Assembly: GCF_001678675.1 (NCBI RefSeq)
Contig: NZ_LZRN01000002.1
Location: forward strand, 1-64,000
Length of the DNA stretch: 64,000 nt
Direction of reading: 5' to 3'
From: Gelidibacter algens
GTDB lineage: Bacteria > Bacteroidota > Bacteroidia > Flavobacteriales > Flavobacteriaceae
The notes beneath the pieces were generated by a model, which did no database searches, had not been told where the DNA came from, and saw only the letters and a list, made by a program, of their open reading frames with translations. Positions 8,464-18,201 of the stretch are shown piece by piece (positions within the stretch are counted from its first letter, which is position 1; each line of letters opens with the position of its first letter). The position numbers were made by a program, and so were the translations under genes.

Positions 8464-10110
8464 ATGAAAACAAAAGTTTTGTTATTAAGTATACTCGTGG
8501 TTACAAGCATAATTTATTCTTGCAGTAAAGATGATAGTCCAACAACACCGACGCCAACACCCATAGCTCCTACAATTACTGGGTTTACAATTCCAACTAA
8601 AGTAGTTGGAGATGCTCCTTTTGATTTAACGCCTCCTACAAGCAATAGTTCTGGAGCGTTTACTTATTTAAGTAGCAATACTACTGTAGCAACTATAAGT
8701 GGCAATACACTAACCATTGTTGGTGCAGGAACTACGAATATTAAAGCTAGTCAAGCTGCCAATGGTGATTTTTTAGCGGGAGATATGTCAGCTGATTTAG
8801 TTGTAACTGCTCAAACTACACCCGTTGTAGGTACATTGTATGTTTCTACTACAGGAAACGATTCACATGATGGTTCAAAAAACGCACCTTTTTTAACTAT
8901 TAACAAGGCAGCTCAAGTTGCTGTGGCTGGAGATGTAGTTGTTGTAAAGCCTGGAACCTATAAACCTACTATAAAGATAGCGCCGTTAAATTCCGGAACT
9001 GCTGATAAGCCCATTATTTATCAAGCGGAAGTAAAAGGTGAAGTAATCATTGACGGAAGTGAATCAGCGGATGGTACCAAGGTGGATAGAAGAGGACTTA
9101 TTACCATCGATGGTTTTAGTGCATCAACTCCTAAAAGTTGGATTGTAATAGATGGTTTTACTATTATAAATGCAAAATGGGCGGGTGTAATAGCCATAAA
9201 CAGTAGTAATATTATCATAAAAAATTGCAACACTAAAAATACAGGTTCCTCTGGAATAATTGGTGCTAATTCAACTAACATTACTATTATTAATAATAAA
9301 GTAGAGCAAGCTTGTTCTATTGCGGAAAAAGCACAAAATACGAATGAATGTATTACAGTAGCGTCAGTTGTAGGATTTGAGATTGCTTACAATACGGTAT
9401 CAGATCGTATGGTTGATTTGAATAATGGGGGTGAAGGTATAGATGTTAAAAATGCTTCTGCAAATGGTACGGTGCACCACAACATTGTGACCAATTTGAT
9501 TCGGGTTGCTATATATGTTGATGCTTATCAAAGAGATTTAAATAATATAGATGTCTACGCTAATAAAGTGTATAACACTACTTCAGGTATTACTGTTGCA
9601 AGTGAAGAGGGAGGTGTGGCTTCAAATGTTGAAGTTCATGATAATTTGGTTTATGATATTCAAGGCGTTGGTATTAGACTTGCTGGTTATGTTAATAATG
9701 GGCCTTTAAAAGACATTAGTGTATATCAAAATACAGTGGTGCGTTGTGGTTTAGGTAAAACAGTTTCAGATTGGGAAAATTGTGCATTTATGATAGAAGC
9801 CGATAATGCAAACAATTCAAATTTTATTGTTAGAAATAACATATTTGCAGAATGCAAAAATCAAATAAACTGGAAAAATCAAAGTTACGCCATTATGGAC
9901 AATAATTTAGTGTTTGGCAATTCGACCACGGCAGGTACAAATGCTATTATCACAGATCCACAGTTTGTTAATTCAGCGGGAGCAGATTTTAAATTAAAGG
10001 CTGGCTCCCCTGCTATAAATAAAGCATTAGGAACTCCAATGTCTGCGATTGATTTTAATGACTTTACAAGAGACGCTACACCTGATATTGGAGCTTTTGA
10101 ATATCATTAA
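8464..10110 (+). CDS. Surface lipoprotein with Ig-like domain and right-handed beta-helix
   Basis: Predicted outer-membrane lipoprotein. The lipobox ends at Cys20 (SIIYSC) followed by SKDD, an acidic pattern typical of surface-exported lipoproteins in this phylum. A Thr/Pro linker follows, then a bacterial Ig-like domain (about residues 33-118, ending in TNIKASQAANG), then a DUF1565/pectate-lyase-like right-handed beta-helix (about 122-548, opening LYVSTTGNDSHDG). The Ig-plus-helix architecture mirrors the T9SS protein at 2407-5043. It is the first gene downstream of operator pair 1. It may be a glycan lyase, esterase-like or binding protein; no catalytic residues were recognised. A lyase producing unsaturated uronates seems less likely because no KduI/KduD genes are present. 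Confidence 0.78.
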   Translation: MKTKVLLLSILVVTSIIYSCSKDDSPTTPTPTPIAPTITGFTIPTKVVGDAPFDLTPPTSNSSGAFTYLSSNTTVATISGNTLTIVGAGTTNIKASQAANGDFLAGDMSADLVVTAQTTPVVGTLYVSTTGNDSHDGSKNAPFLTINKAAQVAVAGDVVVVKPGTYKPTIKIAPLNSGTADKPIIYQAEVKGEVIIDGSESADGTKVDRRGLITIDGFSASTPKSWIVIDGFTIINAKWAGVIAINSSNIIIKNCNTKNTGSSGIIGANSTNITIINNKVEQACSIAEKAQNTNECITVASVVGFEIAYNTVSDRMVDLNNGGEGIDVKNASANGTVHHNIVTNLIRVAIYVDAYQRDLNNIDVYANKVYNTTSGITVASEEGGVASNVEVHDNLVYDIQGVGIRLAGYVNNGPLKDISVYQNTVVRCGLGKTVSDWENCAFMIEADNANNSNFIVRNNIFAECKNQINWKNQSYAIMDNNLVFGNSTTAGTNAIITDPQFVNSAGADFKLKAGSPAINKALGTPMSAIDFNDFTRDATPDIGAFEYH

Positions 10111-10494
10111 TAAAATTGATTAAACAGCACTATTTATAATCCCAAATGTTTTTTTTGGTTATGAATTATCTATTAGAATTGATCGAAATAATACTTTAAG
10201 AATCTTGTTTACGACATTTCAGAACATAGACAATACATTTTGTAGCAAAAACAATTAAAATGAAAAAATATTCATTACAGTTTCTTTCGGGGTCTTTATG
10301 ATTTGTTGTATACCTCCTAAATTGTCAGCTCATGATAATTTGAAAACTGAAATAATAACTAAAACGGCTGAAAAACTTATTAATAAAATCCGTGGTGGCT
10401 AGTCTGGAATGACGATTAGAAATTTACTAATCAGCAAGCAAGAAAGAACTCTAAAACTTTATATTAATTAGAAGTGCTAATAATATTCTTATAG
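10111..10494 (+). other. Intergenic region holding a degraded gene stub
   Basis: 384 bases between the beta-helix lipoprotein and the GH127-like gene. It contains the broken reading frame at 10260-10402, described separately. No operator copy was seen. The unusual length compared with the 20-base gap to the following GH3 gene fits a deleted gene. Confidence 0.45.
10260..10402 (+). pseudogene. Remnant of a secreted protein (signal peptide stub)
   Basis: ATG followed by MKKYSLQFLSG then a stop, but adding one base in the GGGG run joins it to a second frame (VFMICCIPPKLSAHDN) to give an almost normal signal peptide and about 20 further residues ending LINKIRGG and a stop. A start codon, Lys-Lys, hydrophobic core and polar segment are thus all present but the protein ends after about 47 residues. 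This looks like the 5' end of a secreted enzyme whose body has been deleted. The parent gene cannot be identified from so short a piece. Confidence 0.45.
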
Positions 10495-13065
10495 ATGATG
10501 AAAAAAATAATATTTATTTTACTTTTTACATTAATTGGAGTACCTAATACTTACTCACAAGAATTAATTATTGACGGAAACTGGAAATATATAACGAAAG
10601 AAGATAATGCAGAATTCAGCAAAAAAGATTTTAATGATTCTGGCTGGGCTGAACTTGATAAATTAGAATGGCAAGATGATATCCATACAACGGCTGTTAG
10701 ATTGCTTTGGCTTCGTAAAAAGGTATTCATCCCAGTAAGCCTAAAGTCAGCGTCCGAAAAAACAGGTTCAATGAGTCTTTCGGTGGGCAAAATTCGTCAA
10801 ACCGACGAAACCTATTTAAATGGTAAGTTGATTGGTGAAAATACTTCAGGAGACACCAATAGAAATTATTTAATTGATACTGAAGATATATTATGGGATC
10901 AGGAAAATACGATAGCCATTAGAGCTACACATTGGGGGCATTTTTCTATCTCTATGGTACCACAATTCAAGTCCGCGAACCCTGATCTGTTTTTCAAATA
11001 TAATGCAGGTCTGAAAAAGGGAAACGAAAAAGACCTCGTAATAAATAAAGACTTGATTTATCAATTTACCATTACCAATGTTTCAACAAGAAAACTAAAT
11101 GGAAGTGTTGTAGCAGACTTTTATAATTTCAACGGAGAAAAAGTTAATTCAGATAAAAAGGAAGTCAACTTGGAATTTGGAGCAACTACTGTTGATTTCC
11201 ACTATAAAGCTGCTTCACCATTAATAAAAGTAACTTACACCTTAATTGTAAACGATTTTCAATATTCAGATAGTTGGAACGCCGTTTATGGCTATGAGAA
11301 TATAGCTTATAAAAAAGCAACCCCAATAATAACCTATAAGGTTGATGAAAAATTTCAAAATCCGGATGTAGATAGAACAGTCATTGATGGTTGGCTAGGG
11401 GAAAAGTTGGATATTAATACCCAACAAAGACTTTACAAAGTTGATGAAGATGTGTTATTAGCAGGATTTATTAATCGTCCAGGCGTGCATTCATGGATTG
11501 GGGAGCATGTTGGTAAATTCTTAGAAGCCGCTTGTAATACCTATGCAAATAAAGGTGATGCGGCACTAAAAGAACAAATTGATAGAAGTGCACAGCAACT
11601 TATAGCGGCCCAGTTAAAAGACGGGTATTTAGGAACTTATGATGCAGACAGTCATTGGACAAGTTGGGATGTGTGGTCGCATAAATATGATATGGTAGGA
11701 TTATTAAGATACTATGAATTATCTGGCTTTAAACCAGCATTGACTGCTTGCGAAAAAATTGGTGATTTACTATTTGAAAAATTCGGTGACTCCGTTGGTC
11801 AAAAAGATATAATAAAAGCTGGTGCACATGTTGGAATGGCAGCTGCAAGTGTTATAGACCCCATGACCGACTTATACCGTTTCACAGGAAACAAAAAATA
11901 TTTGGATTTTTGTTACTATGTTATCAAAAGCTATGACAATCCAAAAGGACCTCGCATTATTACCGATATTGATTCTTTAAAAAGATTGGATAAAGTAGCA
12001 AATGGCAAAGCTTATGAAATGTTGTCAAATATCGTTGGAATTTCAAAACTATATCGAATTACAAATGATGAAAATTTTTTAAAACCTGTATTGTTAGCGT
12101 GGAATGACATTGTTTCTAAACGTTTATATGTTACAGGAACAACAAGTTCCATGGAGCATTTTCAGGATGACCATGTATTGCCAGCAGAAAATGATGCGCA
12201 TATGGGAGAAGGGTGTGTTACTACAACTTGGGTTCAACTTAATTATCAATTGTTTAGTATTTCGGGAGATATGAAATATTTAGATGAATTAGAACGCTCG
12301 GTTTACAATCATTTAATTGGTGCTGAAGACCCACAGACAGGAGGTGTAAGTTATTATACCCCACTTATGGGAGTTAAGGAATACGGTACAAATATAACCT
12401 GTTGCATGTCTAGTATTCCGAGGGGTATAGCTATGGTTCCGATGTTTTCAAACGGTAAAATTAATCAGACTCCAACATTTTTATTTTATGAACCAGGAGT
12501 TTATAAAACTAAACTGAATACAAAAGATCAAACGGAAGTTGAGTTTGTAACTCATACAAACTTTCCATCAGATGGGAAGGTTTCAATTTCAGTAAATCCA
12601 TCAAAGACATCAAAATTTCAGATTCTATTCCGTAAACCATATTGGACAGAAAACTTTACGATTAAAGTAAACAATAAAACCCAAAAAGCTGGTCAGCAAT
12701 TAATTGAGGTTGACAGAACGTGGAAAAAAGGCGATAAAATTGAAATTAGTTTTTCTATTCCGCTTAAAATATTAGATGGCGGTAAAAGTTACCCAAATAG
12801 CATTGGCATTCAAAAAGGACCACAAGTACTGGTGTTTGACCAAAAGTTAAATAAAGTAAAAGCTGAAGATGTTTATTTAAATGAAAATGCCATTTTTTTG
12901 GAACAGGTGCCAAACAGCATATTGCCAGAAAATTGGTCAGGAAATCAGGTTTATACTTTAAATGCAGAAGTAAATGGGCGTACAGAAAAAATCTATCTCG
13001 TACCGTTTGCCGATGCAGGTCAAACTAATGGAATGATCACAACATGGAATAAAAAAGGAAAGTAA
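10495..13065 (+). CDS. Secreted GH127/DUF1680-type glycoside hydrolase
   Basis: Predicted hydrolase of the beta-L-arabinofuranosidase superfamily. Signal peptide about residues 1-21 (VPNTYSQ). An N-terminal GH2-like sugar-binding beta-sandwich (about 25-270) precedes an (alpha/alpha)6 barrel (about 285-700) and C-terminal beta domains. The zinc/cysteine site known from GH127 appears to be kept: Glu572-x-Cys574 in MGEGCV and the pair Cys636-Cys637 in ITCCMSS. In GH127 one of the paired cysteines is the nucleophile. It is 20 bases upstream of the GH3 gene and probably co-transcribed with it from the 8281 promoter region or a nearer one. Family assignment is good at superfamily level; the exact GH family and whether the substrate is an arabinofuranoside is inferred. 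Confidence 0.78.
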   Translation: MMKKIIFILLFTLIGVPNTYSQELIIDGNWKYITKEDNAEFSKKDFNDSGWAELDKLEWQDDIHTTAVRLLWLRKKVFIPVSLKSASEKTGSMSLSVGKIRQTDETYLNGKLIGENTSGDTNRNYLIDTEDILWDQENTIAIRATHWGHFSISMVPQFKSANPDLFFKYNAGLKKGNEKDLVINKDLIYQFTITNVSTRKLNGSVVADFYNFNGEKVNSDKKEVNLEFGATTVDFHYKAASPLIKVTYTLIVNDFQYSDSWNAVYGYENIAYKKATPIITYKVDEKFQNPDVDRTVIDGWLGEKLDINTQQRLYKVDEDVLLAGFINRPGVHSWIGEHVGKFLEAACNTYANKGDAALKEQIDRSAQQLIAAQLKDGYLGTYDADSHWTSWDVWSHKYDMVGLLRYYELSGFKPALTACEKIGDLLFEKFGDSVGQKDIIKAGAHVGMAAASVIDPMTDLYRFTGNKKYLDFCYYVIKSYDNPKGPRIITDIDSLKRLDKVANGKAYEMLSNIVGISKLYRITNDENFLKPVLLAWNDIVSKRLYVTGTTSSMEHFQDDHVLPAENDAHMGEGCVTTTWVQLNYQLFSISGDMKYLDELERSVYNHLIGAEDPQTGGVSYYTPLMGVKEYGTNITCCMSSIPRGIAMVPMFSNGKINQTPTFLFYEPGVYKTKLNTKDQTEVEFVTHTNFPSDGKVSISVNPSKTSKFQILFRKPYWTENFTIKVNNKTQKAGQQLIEVDRTWKKGDKIEISFSIPLKILDGGKSYPNSIGIQKGPQVLVFDQKLNKVKAEDVYLNENAIFLEQVPNSILPENWSGNQVYTLNAEVNGRTEKIYLVPFADAGQTNGMITTWNKKGK

Positions 13066-13084
13066 ATAACACAAAAAAATCATT

Positions 13085-15325
13085 ATGAATAATAAAAAGG
13101 TCTGGGTAATTTTGCTGGTAATTATAGCAACAACACAAATAATAGTTGCCCAAAACAGTGATAATGCAAAAAACAAGATAGAGTTGCTTTTAAAGAAAAT
13201 GACTTTGGAGGAAAAGGTAGGTCAATTAAATTTGGCTACTTATGTAAATGAGAACAATACAACAAATTCTTTTAATGAAAGCATCAAGAACGGAGAAATA
13301 GGAGGGATCCTTAAAAGCAATGGAGCCAAGACAAATTATGAATTGCAAAAAATGGCTGTTGAACAAAGCCGTTTGGGAATCCCTATATTATTTCAAGAAG
13401 ATGTGATACATGGTTATAGAACCATATTCCCTACGCCATTAGGGGAATCGGCCAGTTGGAATTTAGAGAATATTGAAAAATCAGCTAGTATAGCTGCAAA
13501 AGAAGCAGCAGCGGGTGGAATCCATCTCACCTATGCGCCTATGGTTGATATCACAAACGACCCACGATGGGGACGCATAGTCGAGGGCGCAGGGGAAGAC
13601 CCCTATTACGGTAGTTTGGTTTCAGCAGCCAGGGTCAAAGGTTTTCAAGGAAAGGATTTGACCAGCGGAGAAAGTGTGATGGCATGTGTTAAACATTTTG
13701 CGGGTTATGGTGCAGTTCTAGCAGGCAGGGATTATAATATTTCAGATTTTTCAGAAAGAACCTTAAGGGAGATTTATCTTCCCCCATTTAAAGCTGCCAT
13801 TGATGCAGGTGTAGGAAGTGTAATGACTGCCTATTCAACGTTTGACGGAATTCCTGCCACGGCCAACCAAAAACTGCTTAAAACTATTTTAAGAGAAGAG
13901 TTAGGTTTTAAAGGCATGTTAATTACAGATTGGTCAACAATTAATAATCTTGTTAAGATTGGGGTAGCTGCAGACCAAAAAGAAGCTGTTCTCATGGCCA
14001 TTGACGCAGGTGTTGATGTTGATATGACCAGTGGTTTATATTTAAAATATTTAAAAGTATTGGTTGAGGAAGGCAAAGTTAATGTTTCGGTAATTGATCA
14101 AGCCGTAAGAAGGGTGCTGCATGCCAAACAGCAATTAGGTTTGTTTGATAATCCCTATAAATTTTTTGATGTGGATAGGGAAAAGGAAACTTTACTTAAT
14201 CCAAAACATTTGGAATTTGCACGAAAGTCAGCAAGAGAAAGCATGGTTTTATTAAAGAATAACAATAGTATATTACCGCTTAATTCCAATGTTAAAAAGA
14301 TTGCAGTAATTGGACCAATGGCTACACGTAAAAAAGATATGTTTTCATGGTGGGGTGGAGATTATTCCCAAGGAAAACCTGAAGATGTCGTTTCGCTTTT
14401 AGAAGGCTTAAAGAAAACAGCGAGTCCTAATGTTACCATTGAATATGCCGAAGGCATAAAGCTGGATGGATTTGAGCCTAAAGGATTAGAATTAATTCCA
14501 GAGGCGGTAGCATTAGCATCCCAATCAGATTTAGTTATTTTAGCTTTAGGAGAAGAGTATTGGATGAGTGGCGAAGCAGGAAGTATTTCGAATATTAATT
14601 TACCAGGAGCTCAAGAAGAATTGGTTAAAGCAATATCTAAAACGGGTAAACCTATCGTTACTGTATTATTTAATGGCCGTCCTTTTGATTTGCAACTTGT
14701 AGAAAAACACTCTGAAGCCATATTAGAGGCTTGGTTTCCTGGAACTATGGCAGGTTTGGCTGTTTCAGATGTGCTTTGGGGAGCCTATAATCCTTCTGGA
14801 AAATTAACGATTTCCTTTCCAAGAAACACTGGTCAAATCCCAATATTTTACAATTATAAAAGAACTTCGCACGATATTAATGAAGGTGTCAAACCTTCTC
14901 GATGGACTAATATGTATTTAGATATTCCTACAACGCCTTTATACCCTTTTGGATATGGTTTGAGTTATACAAAATTTGAATATTCAAACATGGAATTATC
15001 AACCAATGCGATAAACAAAGAGGACAGTATCCAAATAACTGTTGAGGTATCGAATACAGGAAAAGTGTTTGGTGAGGAAGTTGTGCAATTGTACGTTGGC
15101 GATGATGTTTCATCTATCTCAAGACCACTAAAAGAACTTAAAGGCTTTAAAAAAATAGGATTGAACCCAGGTGAGAAGCAGAAGATTAGTTTTACTTTAA
15201 ATCCCACAGATTTCTCATTTTATAATAAGGATATGCAATGGGTTCTTGAATCAGGATCCTTTACAATTATGATAGGGGCCTCTTCTCAGGATATAAAATT
15301 TTCTAAAAAATTGGCTGTTCACTAA
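13085..15325 (+). CDS. Secreted GH3 beta-glycosidase (BglX-like)
   Basis: Predicted periplasmic exo-acting retaining beta-glucosidase/xylosidase. Signal peptide about residues 1-23 (ends IIVAQ). An N-terminal GH3 barrel carries RWGR (WGRIVEGAGEDP), KHF and the nucleophile Asp282 in LITDWST. An alpha/beta sandwich domain with the usual LLKNNN and VIGPMA motifs follows, then a C-terminal fibronectin-III-like domain ending near residue 746. The length is normal for BglX-type enzymes. It is the last gene before the LacI regulator, and a strong hairpin lies downstream between the convergent genes. It is one of three GH3 enzymes here; the other two are lipoproteins, so this one is the only soluble periplasmic member. 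Confidence 0.88.
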   Translation: MNNKKVWVILLVIIATTQIIVAQNSDNAKNKIELLLKKMTLEEKVGQLNLATYVNENNTTNSFNESIKNGEIGGILKSNGAKTNYELQKMAVEQSRLGIPILFQEDVIHGYRTIFPTPLGESASWNLENIEKSASIAAKEAAAGGIHLTYAPMVDITNDPRWGRIVEGAGEDPYYGSLVSAARVKGFQGKDLTSGESVMACVKHFAGYGAVLAGRDYNISDFSERTLREIYLPPFKAAIDAGVGSVMTAYSTFDGIPATANQKLLKTILREELGFKGMLITDWSTINNLVKIGVAADQKEAVLMAIDAGVDVDMTSGLYLKYLKVLVEEGKVNVSVIDQAVRRVLHAKQQLGLFDNPYKFFDVDREKETLLNPKHLEFARKSARESMVLLKNNNSILPLNSNVKKIAVIGPMATRKKDMFSWWGGDYSQGKPEDVVSLLEGLKKTASPNVTIEYAEGIKLDGFEPKGLELIPEAVALASQSDLVILALGEEYWMSGEAGSISNINLPGAQEELVKAISKTGKPIVTVLFNGRPFDLQLVEKHSEAILEAWFPGTMAGLAVSDVLWGAYNPSGKLTISFPRNTGQIPIFYNYKRTSHDINEGVKPSRWTNMYLDIPTTPLYPFGYGLSYTKFEYSNMELSTNAINKEDSIQITVEVSNTGKVFGEEVVQLYVGDDVSSISRPLKELKGFKKIGLNPGEKQKISFTLNPTDFSFYNKDMQWVLESGSFTIMIGASSQDIKFSKKLAVH

Positions 15326-15420
15326 AAAGTGAAACTAGGGAAGGGAGGCTTAGTTTTAGATAACAAATAGTTTACTAAACAACAGCTATTCAATACCATG
15401 TATAATCAATATCAAATATA

Positions 15421-15454
15421 AATCCTTTTACAAACTCAGGTTTGCAAAAGGATT
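15421..15454. terminator. Bidirectional terminator between GH3 and lacI genes
   Basis: Arms 15421-15435 and 15440-15454 form a 15-bp stem with one mismatch and the loop TCAG. A/T runs inside the stem ends supply a short U-tract for either strand. It is placed between two convergent genes, as expected for a shared terminator. Confidence 0.75.
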
Positions 15455-15474
15455 TAATATTTGTCTGTCTATGA

Positions 15475-16528
15475 TTAAATGCTATCGTCGTAATACATTA
15501 ATTTTTCCGTACAAACAATATCCAAAGGAATATCAATAATTGCTGGAGGGGTTTCATTCATAACTAAATATCGGTATAGAAGTTCTATGCCTTGATAGGT
15601 TTGTTGGGAGGGTTGTTGATTGATTAAAAAATCAATAACTCCCTCATTTATGAGATCTTTGTTTTTTTGTAAAAGATCATAGCCAACAATTTTAATATTC
15701 TTGTTTTCTGTAAGAACTTCAGCAATCATGTAGGATTTTGAATTTGCCACAAAAATCCCATCTATTTCTGGTATAGAATCAATTTTGATTTTAATTTTTT
15801 TGATTAGGCGGGGGTCTTCTTCCGTAATTGTAAAAGTATCAACGACAATATCATTATTTTTTTTTTCGTCCGAGGAAAGCTTTAAAACCTTCTATACGCT
15901 TGAGAACACGATAGTTTGGGTTTTCTGCTTTTAAGATATTAATGATTAAATATTTTGTACCATTGTTATTACCGTATTGTAACAATTGAGCTGCTACCCG
16001 TCCACCTTGGTAAGAGTTTTGTCCAATATTTAGGATAGCTTCCGTTTTGTTTTCGTAAGAACCAATTAATACAAAAGGTATTTGTTTAGCCTTGCATTCA
16101 TTTATAAAAGATGCAGATTCAGTAGGCATGACATCAGGGAAAAGAAGAGCAGCATCATTTTCTTCTAATAAAACTTTCTTACAAACTTTATTAAATGAGT
16201 TACTCTTATTCAAGTCATATAAATACACATTTATTTTTATGCCCAAAGATTTAAAATCATTCATGGCTTTTTTAACCCCTTGAAACGGATAGTGCCAAAA
16301 CTCACCTTCCTTGTGTTGAGGTAGTAGTACAGCGATATTAAAAGTTTTATTTAAAACCAAATTCCGTGCATAGGTATTTGGAACATAATCTATTTTTTGC
16401 ATGATGCTCTCAACAAGCTGTCTTGTATTTGCGGCGACATAACCTCTATTGTGTAAAACTCTATCAACTGTACCAATTGAAACGTTAGCCAATTCGGCAA
16501 TCTTTCTTATAGTTGGTTTTGAATTCAT
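15475..16528 (-). pseudogene. LacI-family transcriptional regulator, frameshifted at A10 tract
   Basis: Likely repressor of the surrounding genes. The N-terminal LacI helix-turn-helix is clear (IRKIAELANVSIGTVDRVLH) with the hinge region near NTYARNLVL, and a periplasmic-binding-protein-like sensor domain follows. The first frame (15854-16528) ends at residue 224 in GRKKK and a stop. Removing one base of the ten-T run at 15857-15866 (A10 on the coding strand) joins it to the second frame and gives a 350-residue protein, the normal size for the family. The break is thus a single homopolymer indel. It may be a sequencing error, a fresh mutation, or a slipped-strand switch. It sits divergent from the gene at 16840, with two operators between them, so autoregulation is likely. 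The sugar effector cannot be told from sequence. Confidence 0.82.
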
Positions 16529-16640
16529 GGTTATAAACTTATTGCCTATTTTATGTTTGTAAATATATTCGGTTTTGTGAAAATTAACAGAATATTTTTG
16601 TTAAAATAAAAATTTATTTAGGTTAGTTCGAGTAATATGT

Positions 16641-16648
16641 TATATTTG
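16641..16648 (+). promoter_or_regulatory. Candidate -7 promoter element (TATATTTG)
   Basis: Perfect match to the Bacteroidota -7 consensus TAnnTTTG, placed 14 bases before the first operator of the pair. Transcription would start near 16655 and run into both operators, which fits repression by blocking initiation or elongation. A clear -33 TTG was not found. Confidence 0.4.
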
Positions 16649-16661
16649 TGTTAATTAAAAA

Positions 16662-16728
16662 GTGTACGTTAACAATATGCGTAAAATAACAAAGCATTTT
16701 TTTTTACTTAAATTAAGTGTACGTTAAC
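16662..16728. promoter_or_regulatory. Operator pair for LacI-type regulator (sites 2a, 2b)
   Basis: Two perfect copies of GTGTACGTTAAC at 16662-16673 and 16717-16728, 55 bases apart. They lie in the divergent region between the lacI gene (start 16528) and the T9SS protein gene (start 16840). The location next to the regulator gene supports this motif being the regulator's own binding site. Confidence 0.82.
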
Positions 16729-16839
16729 ATGATTGTATTGAATCCTCTGGAGATGGCACAGTTTTAAGCTTTTATTCACAATAGTTTTATTGTTATTTAT
16801 TTTTCAAGTTGAATATTAATCCTTCTAAATCCATAAACT

Positions 16840-18174
16840 ATGAAAAAATTCTTTACCCTTTTATTATTTTTTAGTGCTGTTGTCATGCATTCACAAGATT
16901 ATACAAATGGAAACTTAATAGTTTCTTACAATGTTGATACTAATAACTCTGGAGCGTACAGGAATTTGAGCTTACAAGAATATACCACTGGAACAACAGG
17001 AGTAATTAACAGCGCCACAGCAGTAGGTGCTGCAATAATTACTGGACGTATGGTTGATGATCGTAAAGCTGCTTATGAAGGTCAGATTAATACTTCAGAA
17101 GTCGGGAATTACATTGTGTTAACAGGACGTAACACTCTTGATGGTACGTCTGCAGGTACGGCACGTGCAGCGGCTCTTTCGCTTGTGCGTATTTCTAAAA
17201 ATAAGACTATTGAATATTCTGATTTTCTACCTGCCGATGCTGCTTTTAATGGCGGAAGTGGTCGTTCAGTAGCTTCTGTTGATGGTACTACTTTTTTTAT
17301 TGCTACTGCTGCTTCCAGTGCTGATGCTGGGGTGAGGCTGGCTACTTTTGGTAGTACATCAAATACTTCTTATTTCCCTGAAGGGGCTCGTTCTGTAGGT
17401 ATTTGGAATAATGAGGTAGTTGCAACGGGTGGTAATGATCCTTCTACTTACATTAGTGGTGTAGCATCAACTCCTACTACTGCGCCAACTTCAACTGCTT
17501 TTACAGGATCTGCCGCTCCTAATAATTATTGCGGTCTTGTACTATTCGATGTCGACGCAGTGGAACCTGGTAATGATTTGATGTACGTTGCTCAAAGATT
17601 TAGTGGAATAGATAAATATTATAAAAGCTCAGGTGTATGGACTTATGTTAGTACAACAAGTACTGCTGATGATTATATTGGCGGCTTTACTGGTTTTCAA
17701 GCAATGACAGGAAGAATAGAAGGGGATAAGCCGGTTCTTTATGTAATTAAAATTGATGAATCATCTCCAAAGGCTAAAAGTACATTGTATCAAACAATTG
17801 ATAATACGCCTAGAACAGGAGACTGGACTTCTGGTGGAGCAGCTAATCCGACATATACTGTAATTGCGACTTCTGATGCTGGTACCAATCAAACTTTCAG
17901 AGGGGTGACTTTTGCGCCTTCATCTACAACATTATCAACTAGGGATTTCAGTCAAGATGCTAAAGGATTATTAGTGTATCCTTCTCCAGATAAGAGTTCG
18001 GTTGTAATATCTAATAATAATAGGTCAGTATCTGTAATTGTTTTCAATGCTATAGGTCAAAAAGTATTGAGTGGTGCGTCAGATGGGGATCTTATTTTAA
18101 ATATTAGTTATTTAAAATCAGGAATTTATATTGTTCGCACTTCTAATGGAGAAACAGCTCGTTTTGTGAAGTAG
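16840..18174 (+). CDS. Orphan T9SS-secreted protein of unknown function
   Basis: I do not recognise the main domain. A signal peptide covers about residues 1-19 (VVMHSQ). The body (about 20-365) is rich in Thr, Ser, Gly and short beta-strand-like segments, with repeated patterns of the type hydrophobic-x-G-x-N/D that would fit a beta-propeller-like fold. A T9SS type A sorting domain closes the protein (about 373-444; LLVYPSPDKS and a final RFVK). It has its own operator pair upstream and a strong terminator downstream, so it is a single-gene unit under the LacI-type regulator, placed between the regulator and susC. That position suggests a secreted glycan-binding or glycan-cleaving role tied to the same substrate. 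The function is inferred from context only. Confidence 0.7.
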   Translation: MKKFFTLLLFFSAVVMHSQDYTNGNLIVSYNVDTNNSGAYRNLSLQEYTTGTTGVINSATAVGAAIITGRMVDDRKAAYEGQINTSEVGNYIVLTGRNTLDGTSAGTARAAALSLVRISKNKTIEYSDFLPADAAFNGGSGRSVASVDGTTFFIATAASSADAGVRLATFGSTSNTSYFPEGARSVGIWNNEVVATGGNDPSTYISGVASTPTTAPTSTAFTGSAAPNNYCGLVLFDVDAVEPGNDLMYVAQRFSGIDKYYKSSGVWTYVSTTSTADDYIGGFTGFQAMTGRIEGDKPVLYVIKIDESSPKAKSTLYQTIDNTPRTGDWTSGGAANPTYTVIATSDAGTNQTFRGVTFAPSSTTLSTRDFSQDAKGLLVYPSPDKSSVVISNNNRSVSVIVFNAIGQKVLSGASDGDLILNISYLKSGIYIVRTSNGETARFVK

Positions 18175-18201
18175 TTGTTGTTTCAACACTATAATTTTCA
18201 A

